A stretch of 64,000 nucleotides of DNA from contig NZ_JPOG01000001.1 of NCBI RefSeq assembly GCF_000733765.1, forward strand, positions 992,001 to 1,056,000, in the 5' to 3' direction. The notes beneath the pieces were generated by a model that did not search any database, was not told where the DNA came from, and was given only the letters and a program-made list of their open reading frames with translations. A program made the translations under genes and the position numbers. This DNA is from Algiphilus aromaticivorans DG1253. Lineage in GTDB: Bacteria > Pseudomonadota > Gammaproteobacteria > Nevskiales > Nevskiaceae. Shown piece after piece: positions 52,391 to 61,427 of this stretch (positions are counted from its first letter, which is position 1; the number at the start of each line of letters is the position of its first letter).

Positions 52391-53067
52391 TGCTGCAGCT
52401 CGATATCGATTTCCAGCAGGGCGACTTTCATTTGCGCGCCCGGTTCAGCGTCGAGCGCGGCGTGACGGCGCTCTTCGGTGCTTCCGGTGCTGGCAAGACA
52501 ACCACGCTGGACCTGATCGCCGGGCTGCGGCGATTGCGTTCCGGAAGCATCGTCGCCAACGGCCGCACGCTAGCGGACACGGCCCGAGGCATCTTCGTGC
52601 CCAGTCACGCTCGGCATATCGGCTACGTCTTTCAGGAGCCGCGCCTGTTTCCGCATCTCAGTGTGCGAGGCAATCTGCGCTACGGCATGCGGAGTGGAGA
52701 ACAGCGCGGCGCGCTGGCGACCTTCGACGAGATGGTCGCGCTTCTCGGTATCGGCCATCTCCTGTCTCGCCGGCCCGCCGGATTGTCCGGTGGCGAAGCG
52801 CGCCGCGTGGCCATCGGGCGCGCCTTGCTTGCAGCACCCTCATTGCTTCTGCTGGACGAGCCGCTGACCTCTCTCGATGACGAGCGCAGGGCCGAGCTCC
52901 TGCCGTTCATCGAGTCGATGCGCGACACCTTGCATGTCCCGATGGTCTTCGTGAGTCATCGCGATGACGAAGTGCGTCGTCTTGCCGATACGGTCATTCG
53001 CCTGCAAGACGGGCGGCAGATTCAGCAGTCCGGCCCTCCCTCGGTGGTCCTTGATTCCCTGACGTAG
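52390..53067 (+). CDS. modC: Molybdate ABC transporter ATPase, short form lacking the TOBE/Mop domain
   Basis: 225 residues from ATG 52390. Walker A GASGAGKT, Q-loop FQEPRLFPH, signature LSGGEARR, Walker B LLLLDEP and the His switch SHRDDEV are present. Typical ModC is about 350 residues because of a C-terminal molybdate-binding domain, which is absent here; the frame ends at the ATPase core. It may be regulated differently or be an ancestral-type short ATPase. Confidence 0.92.
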   Translation: MLQLDIDFQQGDFHLRARFSVERGVTALFGASGAGKTTTLDLIAGLRRLRSGSIVANGRTLADTARGIFVPSHARHIGYVFQEPRLFPHLSVRGNLRYGMRSGEQRGALATFDEMVALLGIGHLLSRRPAGLSGGEARRVAIGRALLAAPSLLLLDEPLTSLDDERRAELLPFIESMRDTLHVPMVFVSHRDDEVRRLADTVIRLQDGRQIQQSGPPSVVLDSLT

Positions 53068-53304
53068 GACACTTCGAGGCGGTGCCGCTACCGCGGCAGA
53101 TCGTGGGCTGACAGGCTGGATTCATGCGCGCTGCGAGCGCGTGCAGCCGCCAACCGCGGGTCATTCCGGGCCCGAAGCGATGCGGCCTGCCGTGTCTTCC
53201 GAGAAGGCAAACCCACCCGTTCGGGTAAGAGCCGTTTCCGCAACCCCTGCGATATGATTCGGCCCGTGCGCCGGGCCTGGCGCGGGAACAAGGGGACGAC
53301 GGAA

Positions 53305-54930
53305 ATGGCTGTTATCGACTCGAAGGTCGATGTCCACGGCGACGGCTTTGCCCACAATCGCGAGGGCATGCTGGAGCGCATCAAGGCCTGGCGCGAGATC
53401 GAAGCCAAGGGCCGCGCCGAAGAGGCGGCCAAGCAGGAGCGCTTCGAGAAGCGCGGCCAGATCCTGCCACGCGAGCGCGTGCATCTCATGCTGGATCGCG
53501 GCAGCCCCTGGCTGGAGCTGTCGACGCTCTGCGGCTATGGCCAGCACGACGACAAGGATGGCTCGCTGGCCGGCGGCAACCAGATCGCCGGCATTGGCTA
53601 CGTCTCCGGCACGCGCTGCCTGATCGTGGCGAGCAACTCGGCGATCAAGGGCGGCACGATGACGCCCTGGGGCGTGCAGAAGACGCTGCGCCTGCAGGAG
53701 ATCGCGCTCGACCAGCGCTTGCCGGTGGTCTCCATGATCGAGTCGGGCGGCGCCAACCTTCTTTATCAGGCCGAGGTTTTCATCCCCGGCGGCAAGACCT
53801 TCGCCAACCAGTGCCGACTGTCGGCGGCTGGGATCCCGCAGGTGACGGTGGTGCACGGCTCCAGCACGGCCGGCGGCGCCTATATGCCGGGGCTGTCTGA
53901 TTACGTGATCATGGTGCGCAAGCAGGCCAAGGTCTTCCTGGCCGGGCCGCCGCTACTCAAGGCCGCCACCGGCGAGATCGCCGACGACGAGGATCTGGGC
54001 GGCGCCGAGATGCACTGCCAGGTCGCCGGCACTTCCGAATTCATTGCCGAGAACGACGCCGACGGCATCCGTCTAGCGCGCGAGGTGATGGCGAATATCG
54101 GCTGGAACGCCGATCGCCCGCCGCTGCAGCTGCGCGAGGTGCGCGCGCCGCGCTACGACGTCGAGGAGATCTGCGGCGTCGTGCCGGCGGATTACCGCCG
54201 CCCTTACGACCCACGCGAGGTTATCGCCAGAATCGCCGACGACTCGGATTTCCTCGACTTCAAGACCGAGTACGACACCCAGACCATCTGTGGCCGGGCC
54301 GTCATCGAAGGGCATCAGGTCGGCATCATCGCCAACAACGGCCCGATCACGACCAAGGGCGCGACCAAGGCCGGGCAGTTCATCCAGCAGTGCTGCCAGT
54401 CGAATATCCCCATCGTCTACCTGATGAACACCACTGGCTACATGGTGGGCTCGGACTCCGAGCAGGGCGGCATCGTCAAGCACGGCTCCAAGATGATCCA
54501 GGCCGTGGCCAATGCGCATGTGCCGCAGATCACCATCGTCATGGGCGGCAGCTTCGGCGCCGGAAACTACGGCATGTGCGGCCGCGGCTTCGGCCCGGAC
54601 TTCATCTTCGCCTGGCCGAATTCGCGCACTTCCGTGATGGGCGGTGAGCAGGCCGCCGGCGTCATGGAGATCATCACGCGCGAGAAGTACGAGAAGCAGG
54701 GCAAGGCCATCGACGAGGCCGAGGAGAAGCGGCTGGCTGCGGTGCGCCAGCAGATCGTCGACCAGTTCGATCGCGAATCCGACGCCTTCGCGGCCAGTGC
54801 CCGTATGTTCGACGACGGCATCATCGACCCGCGCGACACGCGGCGCGTGCTCGGCCTCTGCCTCTCGGTCTGCCGCGAAGCCAAGCTGCGCCAGCTGCAC
54901 GGCAACAGCTTCGGCGTTGCAAGGCTCTAG
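53305..54930 (+). CDS. atuC: Acyl-CoA carboxylase carboxyltransferase subunit, probably geranyl-CoA carboxylase beta (AtuC)
   Basis: 541 residues from MAVIDSKVD (53305); an upstream frame extension lacks an RBS. Two carboxyltransferase halves; oxyanion-type Gly motifs GTAGGAY-like (SSTAGGAYMPG) and GGSFGAGNYGM. The stretch VASNSAIKGGTMTP and LAGPPLLKAATGE resembles AtuC more than LiuB (methylcrotonyl-CoA). It heads atuC-atuE-atuF. The choice between geranyl-CoA and other branched acyl-CoA substrates is inference. Confidence 0.8.
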   Translation: MAVIDSKVDVHGDGFAHNREGMLERIKAWREIEAKGRAEEAAKQERFEKRGQILPRERVHLMLDRGSPWLELSTLCGYGQHDDKDGSLAGGNQIAGIGYVSGTRCLIVASNSAIKGGTMTPWGVQKTLRLQEIALDQRLPVVSMIESGGANLLYQAEVFIPGGKTFANQCRLSAAGIPQVTVVHGSSTAGGAYMPGLSDYVIMVRKQAKVFLAGPPLLKAATGEIADDEDLGGAEMHCQVAGTSEFIAENDADGIRLAREVMANIGWNADRPPLQLREVRAPRYDVEEICGVVPADYRRPYDPREVIARIADDSDFLDFKTEYDTQTICGRAVIEGHQVGIIANNGPITTKGATKAGQFIQQCCQSNIPIVYLMNTTGYMVGSDSEQGGIVKHGSKMIQAVANAHVPQITIVMGGSFGAGNYGMCGRGFGPDFIFAWPNSRTSVMGGEQAAGVMEIITREKYEKQGKAIDEAEEKRLAAVRQQIVDQFDRESDAFAASARMFDDGIIDPRDTRRVLGLCLSVCREAKLRQLHGNSFGVARL

Positions 54931-54979
54931 CGCGCCGGATCGGCTAAGGTCCGCCTCCCCTGAATACTGCGGAGTGAAT

Positions 54980-55804
54980 GTGAGCGAGCTGACCCTGCCG
55001 GAATGCGAGACCCTGGCCCTTGCCTTCGACGACGGCGTTCTGCGCATCACGCTGAACCGTCCCGAGGCGCGCAACGCGATGAACGCGCAGATGGTCAGCG
55101 AGATCGGGCAGGTGCTCGATGCCGTCTCCATGAAGGAGACGGTGCGCACCATCGTGCTGCGCGGCGCCGAAGGCCACTTCTGCGCCGGTGCCGACCTCAA
55201 GGAAGTCATGGCCGGCGGCACCAAGGCGCCGAAGCCGGGCGAACCCGATCCGATCAAGGACTTCTCGCGCGCCTTCGGCACGCTGCTGCGCAAGGTCGAG
55301 CAGGCCCCGCAGGTAGTGATCGCCGTGGCCGAGGGCTCGGTCCTCGGCGGCGGCTTCGGCCTGGTCTGCGTCTCGGATATCGCGCTGGCGCATACCGACG
55401 CGCGCTTCGGCTTGCCCGAAACGACGCGCGGCCTGCCGCCGGCGCAGATCGCTCCCTTCGTCGTGCAGCGCATCGGCCTGACCCAGGCGCGGCGCCTGTG
55501 CCTGACCGGCGCGCGCTTCGACGGCCGCGCCGCCGAGGCGCTGGGCCTGGTGCACGAAAGCTTCGCCGACGACAAGCAGCTCGACGACAAGATCGACCGC
55601 CTCATCGAGGACATCCGCCAGTGCGCGCCCGGTGCCAACGCCATGACGAAGGACATCGTGCTGTCCGTGGGCCATATGAACATGGATGCCGTGCTCGACA
55701 TGGCCGCCGAGAAGTTCGCCCAGGCCGTGCGTGGCCCGGAGGCGGGCGAGGGGATCTCCGCCTTCCTGAAGAAGCGGACGGCGAAGTGGGCGAGCAGAAA
55801 TTGA
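54980..55804 (+). CDS. atuE: Enoyl-CoA hydratase family protein, probably isohexenylglutaconyl-CoA hydratase (AtuE)
   Basis: 274 residues from GTG 54980; the ATG two bases earlier is followed by an immediate stop. Crotonase signatures: ITLNRPEARNAMN, the oxyanion GHFCAGADLKEV and GSVLGGGFGLV. The following residues match LPETTRGLPPAQIAPFV. Situated between the carboxylase subunits, as in atu and liu clusters, which hydrate the carboxylated product. Confidence 0.82.
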   Translation: MSELTLPECETLALAFDDGVLRITLNRPEARNAMNAQMVSEIGQVLDAVSMKETVRTIVLRGAEGHFCAGADLKEVMAGGTKAPKPGEPDPIKDFSRAFGTLLRKVEQAPQVVIAVAEGSVLGGGFGLVCVSDIALAHTDARFGLPETTRGLPPAQIAPFVVQRIGLTQARRLCLTGARFDGRAAEALGLVHESFADDKQLDDKIDRLIEDIRQCAPGANAMTKDIVLSVGHMNMDAVLDMAAEKFAQAVRGPEAGEGISAFLKKRTAKWASRN

Positions 55805-55808
55805 AATG

Positions 55809-55888
55809 CCCTCTCCCCAACCCCTCTCCCAGAGGGAGAGGGGCCTTCCCCCTTCTCCCCGACGGGGAGATGGGCTGGGGAAGAGGGG
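55809..55888. repeat. CT-rich palindromic intergenic repeat, copy 3
   Basis: CCCTCTCCC and GGGAGAGGG arms around AGA, then a second stem TTCTCCCC/GGGGAGAT with outer arms. Lies in the gap between atuE and atuF without terminator features. Confidence 0.8.
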
Positions 55889-55928
55889 ATGCGATGCGGC
55901 TTACCGGTGACACCAGCCGGGACATGAC

Positions 55929-57944
55929 ATGGAGACTGGCGTGAAACGCTTCGACAAGGTACTCGTAGCCAACCGCGGCGAGATCGCCGTGCGCGTGATT
56001 CGGGGCGCCCGGCGTGCGGGCTATCGCACCGTCGCGGTCTTCAGCGATGTCGACCGGCATTCGCTGCACGTGCGCGAAGCCGACGAGGCTGTGCATATCG
56101 GCGCCGCGCCTGCCAAGGATTCCTATCTGCGCGGCGATGCAGTGATCGCCGCGGCTCAGCGCACCGGCGCACAGGCCATCCATCCCGGCTACGGCTTTCT
56201 TTCCGAGAACGCTGACTTCGCGCGCGCAGTCATGGATGCCGGCCTGGTCTGGATCGGCCCGCCGGCCGAGGCCATCGAGGCCATGGGCAACAAGTCGGCC
56301 TCCAAGGAGCGCATGCTCGCCGCGGAAGTGCCCTGCGTCCCGGGCTATCAGGGCGACGACCAGTCCACCGAGCGGTTGGTGCAGGAAGCCGAAGCCATCG
56401 GCGTGCCGGTCATGGTCAAGGCCGCCGCCGGTGGCGGTGGGCGCGGTATGCGTCTGGTCACCGAGGTCGGTGAACTGGCCGCCGCCATCGATTCAGCGCG
56501 CTCCGAAGCCGAGGGTGCCTTCGGCTCCGGTCAGATTCTGCTGGAGAAGGCTGTCGTCGACGCGCGCCACGTCGAGATCCAGGTTTTCGGCGACCGGCAC
56601 GGCAACGCCGTGCACATCGGCGAGCGCGACTGCTCCATCCAGCGCCGCAACCAGAAGGTTGTCGAGGAGGCGCCGTCGCCGGCCGTCGATCCGGCGCTGC
56701 GCCAGAAGATGGGCGATGCGGCTGTCGCCGCTGCCAAGGCCGTCGCTTACGTGGGTGCCGGCACCGTCGAGTTCCTGCTCGCCGCGGACGGCGCTTTCTA
56801 CTTCCTGGAGATGAATACCCGCCTGCAGGTTGAGCATCCGGTGACCGAGCTGGTCTATGACCTCGATCTGGTCGAGTGGCAGCTGCGCGTGGCGCAGGGT
56901 GAAGCGCTGCCCATGACGCAGACCGAGGTCGACGCGCGCCGCCGCGGGCACGCCATCGAGGTGCGCCTCTGTGCCGAGGATCCGGCGGCCGGTTACGTGC
57001 CGCAGTCCGGTCCGGTCATCGACTGGCGTGCGCCCGAAGGGCCCGGCATCCGCGTCGATACCTATCTGGAGTCCGGGGCGACGATCAGCCCCTACTACGA
57101 CTCCATGCAGGCCAAGATCATCGCCTGGGGCGAGGATCGCGAGACGGCGCGCATCCGCCTGCTGCGCGCGCTGGAGGACTGCTTTCTGGCCGGCGTGCGC
57201 AGCAACCGCGATTTTCTGCACGCCATCGTCGGCCACGAGGCCTTCGCCGACGGCTCCGCCACCACGGCCTTCATTGGTCAGCACTTCGCGGCTGAGGCCA
57301 TTGCCGGCACGCAGCCCAGCCCGCGTCACGTGCTACTGGCCGCGGTGGCTCTCTACATGGACGACGCCGTCAAACTGGCCGCCGAGCATGGCTTCGGCGC
57401 CGAGTACCGCGGCTGGCACAGCTCGCACGAGGCACCCACGGCCTTCCATCTGCGCTGGGGCGAGACCGACTATCGTTTCAAGCTCTTTGTGGCCCACGGC
57501 AGCGTCTTCCGCGCCAGCATTGAGGGCGAAGAGCTGGAACTGCGCGTCGAGCAGCCCGAAGGCGGGCGCTTCCGCTTCGACGCCGAGGAGGGCTCCGGTA
57601 CCGCCGACTACGCGCGCAGCGTCGAGGGCGTGTGGGTTTCGGCCGGTGGTCACACCTACGGCTATGAGGACCGTACGCTGGCGCCGGTGGAGGGTGCGGC
57701 CCCCGGCTCGGACGGCCGCATCCTGTCGCATAGCGACGGCAAGATCGTCGCTGTGCACACCAAGCCGGGCGAGAACGTGAAGGCCGGCCAGACGCTGGTC
57801 GTGCTGGAAGCCATGAAGATGGAGTTCCAGCTCAGCACGCCGGTGGCCGGCACCGTCGATACCGTGGAAGTCGAGGCCGGCCAGCAGGTCGGCGCGCGCC
57901 AGCTGCTGGTGGCGCTGACGCCGGAAGCCTCAGCCGACGGCTGA
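55929..57944 (+). CDS. atuF: Biotin-dependent carboxylase, biotin carboxylase/carrier subunit, probably AtuF
   Basis: 671 residues (ATG 55929; GTG 55941 possible). Biotin carboxylase domain (about 5-450): KVLVANRGEIAVRVIR, ATP-grasp AAAGGGGRGMR, EMNTRLQVEHPVTE. A linker domain follows and a C-terminal biotinyl domain with the biotinylated Lys in VLEAMKMEF. Partner of the carboxyltransferase at 53305. The last 15 bases overlap the convergent globin gene. Confidence 0.85.
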   Translation: METGVKRFDKVLVANRGEIAVRVIRGARRAGYRTVAVFSDVDRHSLHVREADEAVHIGAAPAKDSYLRGDAVIAAAQRTGAQAIHPGYGFLSENADFARAVMDAGLVWIGPPAEAIEAMGNKSASKERMLAAEVPCVPGYQGDDQSTERLVQEAEAIGVPVMVKAAAGGGGRGMRLVTEVGELAAAIDSARSEAEGAFGSGQILLEKAVVDARHVEIQVFGDRHGNAVHIGERDCSIQRRNQKVVEEAPSPAVDPALRQKMGDAAVAAAKAVAYVGAGTVEFLLAADGAFYFLEMNTRLQVEHPVTELVYDLDLVEWQLRVAQGEALPMTQTEVDARRRGHAIEVRLCAEDPAAGYVPQSGPVIDWRAPEGPGIRVDTYLESGATISPYYDSMQAKIIAWGEDRETARIRLLRALEDCFLAGVRSNRDFLHAIVGHEAFADGSATTAFIGQHFAAEAIAGTQPSPRHVLLAAVALYMDDAVKLAAEHGFGAEYRGWHSSHEAPTAFHLRWGETDYRFKLFVAHGSVFRASIEGEELELRVEQPEGGRFRFDAEEGSGTADYARSVEGVWVSAGGHTYGYEDRTLAPVEGAAPGSDGRILSHSDGKIVAVHTKPGENVKAGQTLVVLEAMKMEFQLSTPVAGTVDTVEVEAGQQVGARQLLVALTPEASADG

Positions 57945-58364
57945 AGCGGTCTGCGGCGTGCGCTCGGCGGCCTCACACATCACCGTGGCGAGCAGGTCGT
58001 AAGCCTGCGCCCAGGCCTCGCGGGTGTCGGCGTCGAAGTCGTCGCCCAGACCCTGCTCCAGTGTCCAGAGTAGCGCCGCGCCCACCATCGGGTAGTGCTC
58101 GCGCTTGACGCCGTAGACGAGGTGGCGGCGACCCATGGCCTGCAAGGGCTCCATGATCGCGTCCGGTTGGTGGAGGTTCTTCACCGCCAGCGACAGCGCC
58201 TGCATCAGCATGAGGCCCTGACGGCGCATGTTGTCGCCGAATAGCGCACGCAGCTCGGGGTTCTGCTCGAAAAGACGGTCGTAGAACATAACTGCTGCCT
58301 GCTCGGCGATGGGCTCGACCTTGCTGAAGCTGGATTGCACACGCTCTACCTGTTCCGGGGTCAT
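57930..58364 (-). CDS. Single-domain globin
   Basis: 144 residues of the flavohaemoglobin/Vitreoscilla class: VQSSFSKVEPIAEQAAVMFYDRLFEQNPELRALF at the A-C helices, then RRHLVYGVKREHYPMVGAALLWTL, whose first His is the proximal ligand. There is no reductase domain, so reduction must come from another protein. NO or O2 handling is the usual role. Confidence 0.92.
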   Translation of the reverse strand: MTPEQVERVQSSFSKVEPIAEQAAVMFYDRLFEQNPELRALFGDNMRRQGLMLMQALSLAVKNLHQPDAIMEPLQAMGRRHLVYGVKREHYPMVGAALLWTLEQGLGDDFDADTREAWAQAYDLLATVMCEAAERTPQTASAVG

Positions 58365-58506
58365 GACTCTGCCTTGCTTGGAGGGGGCGCAAGCTTCGCT
58401 GGCGCGTGGTGGCTAGCGGGCTTTCGCCTTTCGATCGCGCGTGAAGAGCCGACAAGCGGCAACGCGGTGGCCCGATCGCGGCGCCGAACGCATACCATGC
58501 CCGCCC

Positions 58507-60675
58507 ATGAGTACCGACACGCCCTATCTGATGACGGCCGCGCGCGGCCTCGGCCCGATTCTCGCGGACGAGCTGCGCGGGCTGGGCGCGCAGGACGCGC
58601 GCGAGCAGGGCGATGCAGTCGCCTTCGGCGGTGATATCGATACGGCCTATCGTTGCCTGATCGGCAGCCGGGTCGCCTCGCGCATGCTGCATCCGTTGAG
58701 CGTCTTCGATCTGCCGGACGCCGACGCCTGCTACACGGCGGCGTGTGCCATCGATTGGCCCGCGGTCTTCGGCTATGCGGGCAGCTTCATGGTCGAGGTG
58801 ACCGGCCACAGCCGCTCCGTGTCGCACACCCAGTTCGCGGCGCTGCGCGTCAAGGACGCCGTGGTCGATCAGCTGCGCGAGGCGCGCGGCCATCGGCCGG
58901 ATGTCGACACGCGCGCCCCCGATATCCGCCTGCTGCTGCAGCTGCAGGGTGCCAAGGCCCGGCTCAGCGTCGATATCGGCGACGGACCGCTGCATCGCCG
59001 CGGTTATCGCATCGATACCGGCGAGGCGCCGCTGCGCGAGAATCTCGCCGCGGCCATCCTGCTGCGCGCCGGCTGGCCGGCGCGGGCGGCGGCCGGCGAG
59101 GCTTTCCTCGACCCCTTCTGTGGCAGCGGCACGCTGGTCATCGAGGCCGCGCTGATGGCCACGAATACCGCACCCGGCCTGTTGCGCAATAGCCGGCTAC
59201 CCGGCGTATGGACGGGCCATGACGAGAAGGCCTGGCAGCGCGCGCTGCAGCAGGCGCGCGAGGCTTGCGTCGACTGGCAGGGGTCGCCGCTGCTGGGCAG
59301 CGACACCGATGCCGGCGTCCTGCGCGCCGCCCGCGCTAACGCCAAGCGCGCGGCTGTGGCCGACATCACCCGCTTCGAGCAGGCCGACGCGCTGTCGCGA
59401 CAGGCGCCTGCGGAAGCCGGCCTGCTGGTGGCGAATCTGCCCTACGGCGAGCGCATCGCATCAAGCAACGAGCTGATCCGCCTCTACAGTCTGCTCGGCA
59501 CGCAGCTTAAGGCCCGTTTCGGCGGCTGGCACGCTGCGCTGCTGGTGGGCGAGGACTCCGAAAGTCAGCGCCTGGGTTTGCGTGCCTCCGCGAAGCGCAG
59601 CTTCCATAACGGCGCACTGGCCTGCCAGCTGCTGCAGTTCGATCTGCACGTGACCCAGGAAAGCGCGCCGGTGGCGGCACCGGATCTGGCCAATCGTCTG
59701 GCCAAGAATCAGCGCCATCTCGGGCGCTGGGCACGCCGCCGCGGCGTCAGCTGTTATCGCCTCTACGACGCCGATCTGCCCGAGCACCCGCTGCAGATCG
59801 ATCGCTTCGAGGCCGAGGACGGCGCGCAGCATCTGCACGTTCAGGAGTTCGCCGCGCCCAAGACTGTCGAGCCGGCGCGCGCCGAGGCGCGCCTGCGCGG
59901 TGCGCTGGCAGCCATCGTCGAGACCACCGGCGTGGCGCCCGATCATCTCTACTTCAAGCAACGCCGCGCACAGAAGGTTGGTCAGCAGTACGCGCGGCAG
60001 AGCGAGGCCGAATCGGGCTTCTGGGTACGCGAACACGGTGTGCGGTTATGGGTGGATCCGGAGCGCTATCTGGATCCCGGGCTCTTTCTCGATCACCGCC
60101 CCATGCGGTTGCGCCTGCAGGAGGAATGCAAGGGATTGCGCATGCTCAATCTCTTCAGCTACACCGCCGCGGCCAGCGTGCACGCGGCCAAGGGCGGGGC
60201 AGCGCAGACAGTGTCGGTGGATAGCTCCAACACCTATCAGGCCTGGGCCGAGACGAACTTCGCCGGCAACGGTTTTCGCGCCGAGCGCTCCGACGCGCGC
60301 AGCCGACGGCTGCCGGGGGCGCACGCGCTGCTGCGCGGCGACTGCCTGCGCTGGCTGGAGAACGCCGTCGACGACCCGCGCTTGCGCTTCGAGCGCATCT
60401 TCTGCGACCCGCCCACATTCTCGAACTCCAAGCGCGACGAGGAAAGCTTCGATGTTCAGCGCGACCACGTCGCGCTCATCCAGGCTGCCGCCGCACTACT
60501 GGCGCCCGACGGCGTGCTCTATTTTTCCTGCAATCGGCGGCGCTTCAAGCTCGACGAGGCCTCGCTCGAGGGGCTGAGCGTGCGCGAGATTACTGCCAGC
60601 ACACTCGACGAGGATTTTCGCCGTAAGCCGCCGGCGCATCGCTGCTGGGCGATTACTGGCACGCTGAGCACATGA
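58507..60675 (+). CDS. rlmL: Bifunctional 23S rRNA methyltransferase RlmKL
   Basis: 722 residues from ATG 58507. N-terminal THUMP domain (about 45-155), then the RlmL half (G2445 N2; FLDPFCGSGTLVIEAA, NLPYGER) and the RlmK half (G2069 N7; LNLFSYTAAASVHAAKGGA, FCDPPTFSNSKR). The fused form is characteristic of gammaproteobacteria. Stop overlaps the next start (ATGA at 60672). Confidence 0.96.
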   Translation: MSTDTPYLMTAARGLGPILADELRGLGAQDAREQGDAVAFGGDIDTAYRCLIGSRVASRMLHPLSVFDLPDADACYTAACAIDWPAVFGYAGSFMVEVTGHSRSVSHTQFAALRVKDAVVDQLREARGHRPDVDTRAPDIRLLLQLQGAKARLSVDIGDGPLHRRGYRIDTGEAPLRENLAAAILLRAGWPARAAAGEAFLDPFCGSGTLVIEAALMATNTAPGLLRNSRLPGVWTGHDEKAWQRALQQAREACVDWQGSPLLGSDTDAGVLRAARANAKRAAVADITRFEQADALSRQAPAEAGLLVANLPYGERIASSNELIRLYSLLGTQLKARFGGWHAALLVGEDSESQRLGLRASAKRSFHNGALACQLLQFDLHVTQESAPVAAPDLANRLAKNQRHLGRWARRRGVSCYRLYDADLPEHPLQIDRFEAEDGAQHLHVQEFAAPKTVEPARAEARLRGALAAIVETTGVAPDHLYFKQRRAQKVGQQYARQSEAESGFWVREHGVRLWVDPERYLDPGLFLDHRPMRLRLQEECKGLRMLNLFSYTAAASVHAAKGGAAQTVSVDSSNTYQAWAETNFAGNGFRAERSDARSRRLPGAHALLRGDCLRWLENAVDDPRLRFERIFCDPPTFSNSKRDEESFDVQRDHVALIQAAAALLAPDGVLYFSCNRRRFKLDEASLEGLSVREITASTLDEDFRRKPPAHRCWAITGTLST

Positions 60676-61424
60676 GTATCGATCCGCTGAAAATCGTCCT
60701 GTTACTGACTCAGCCGCTGAGCGTGGCGCTGTTGTTGGCGTTGGCCGCGACTCTTTATGCACACTGGCTATTGCGCGCGCTGGCTATCGTCGCCTGTCTG
60801 GTGACGCTGGCCATGAGCACGCCCTGGGTGGCCGAGCGTCTGGCCGAGCCGCTGGAAGCGGCTTACGCAGGTCAACCCATTGCCGACTATGGGCAGAGCC
60901 AGGCCATCGTATTACTGGGCGGTGGCGTGACCGCCGGGGATCGAGAGGGCCAGACGGACGCCACGGCCGCTGCCGATCGTATGCGTTTCGCGGCGGCGCT
61001 CTGGAAGGCCGGCAAGGCCCCACGCATCATCGCCACCGGCGGTGTTGGGGGGCGCGACTGGAGCGAGGCCCACGCCATGCGCGCCTGGCTGATCGATCTC
61101 GGCGTTGATGCCGATGCCGTCATGCTGGAGCCCTTGGCGCGCAACACGCGGCAGCATCCCGCCCACGTGCGACCCTTGCTCGACGACCCGGAAGCCCCCT
61201 TCCTGCTTGTCACCTCGGCGCTGCACATGTCGCGGTCCATGGCGCGTTTTGCTGCGGCCGGGCTGCGGCCCATCGCCGCGCCCACGGATCGCGAGCTGTT
61301 GCTATACGACGATATCCGCGACGTGCTACCCGACACCCGTGCGCTGGATCGCAGCACGCGTGCGCTCAAGGAGCGCCTCGGCATGCTGCATCTGCGTGTG
61401 TTCAGCGACTGGCTGGGGCGCTGA
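60672..61424 (+). CDS. DUF218 family membrane protein (ElyC/SanA-like)
   Basis: 250 residues. Two N-terminal membrane helices (about 8-55) are followed by the DUF218 domain: AIVLLGGGVTAG, IIATGGVGGRDWSEAHAM, NTRQHPAHVRPLL and LLVTSALHMSRSM. ElyC affects peptidoglycan/lipid carrier metabolism in E. coli. Confidence 0.88.
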   Translation: MSIDPLKIVLLLTQPLSVALLLALAATLYAHWLLRALAIVACLVTLAMSTPWVAERLAEPLEAAYAGQPIADYGQSQAIVLLGGGVTAGDREGQTDATAAADRMRFAAALWKAGKAPRIIATGGVGGRDWSEAHAMRAWLIDLGVDADAVMLEPLARNTRQHPAHVRPLLDDPEAPFLLVTSALHMSRSMARFAAAGLRPIAAPTDRELLLYDDIRDVLPDTRALDRSTRALKERLGMLHLRVFSDWLGR

Positions 61425-61427
61425 GCG

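Noticed and set aside
53305-57944. Assignment as a leucine-degradation (liu) cluster
   Set aside because: The carboxyltransferase motifs look closer to AtuC, and AtuA/AtuG-like genes occur in the window; liu remains the main alternative.
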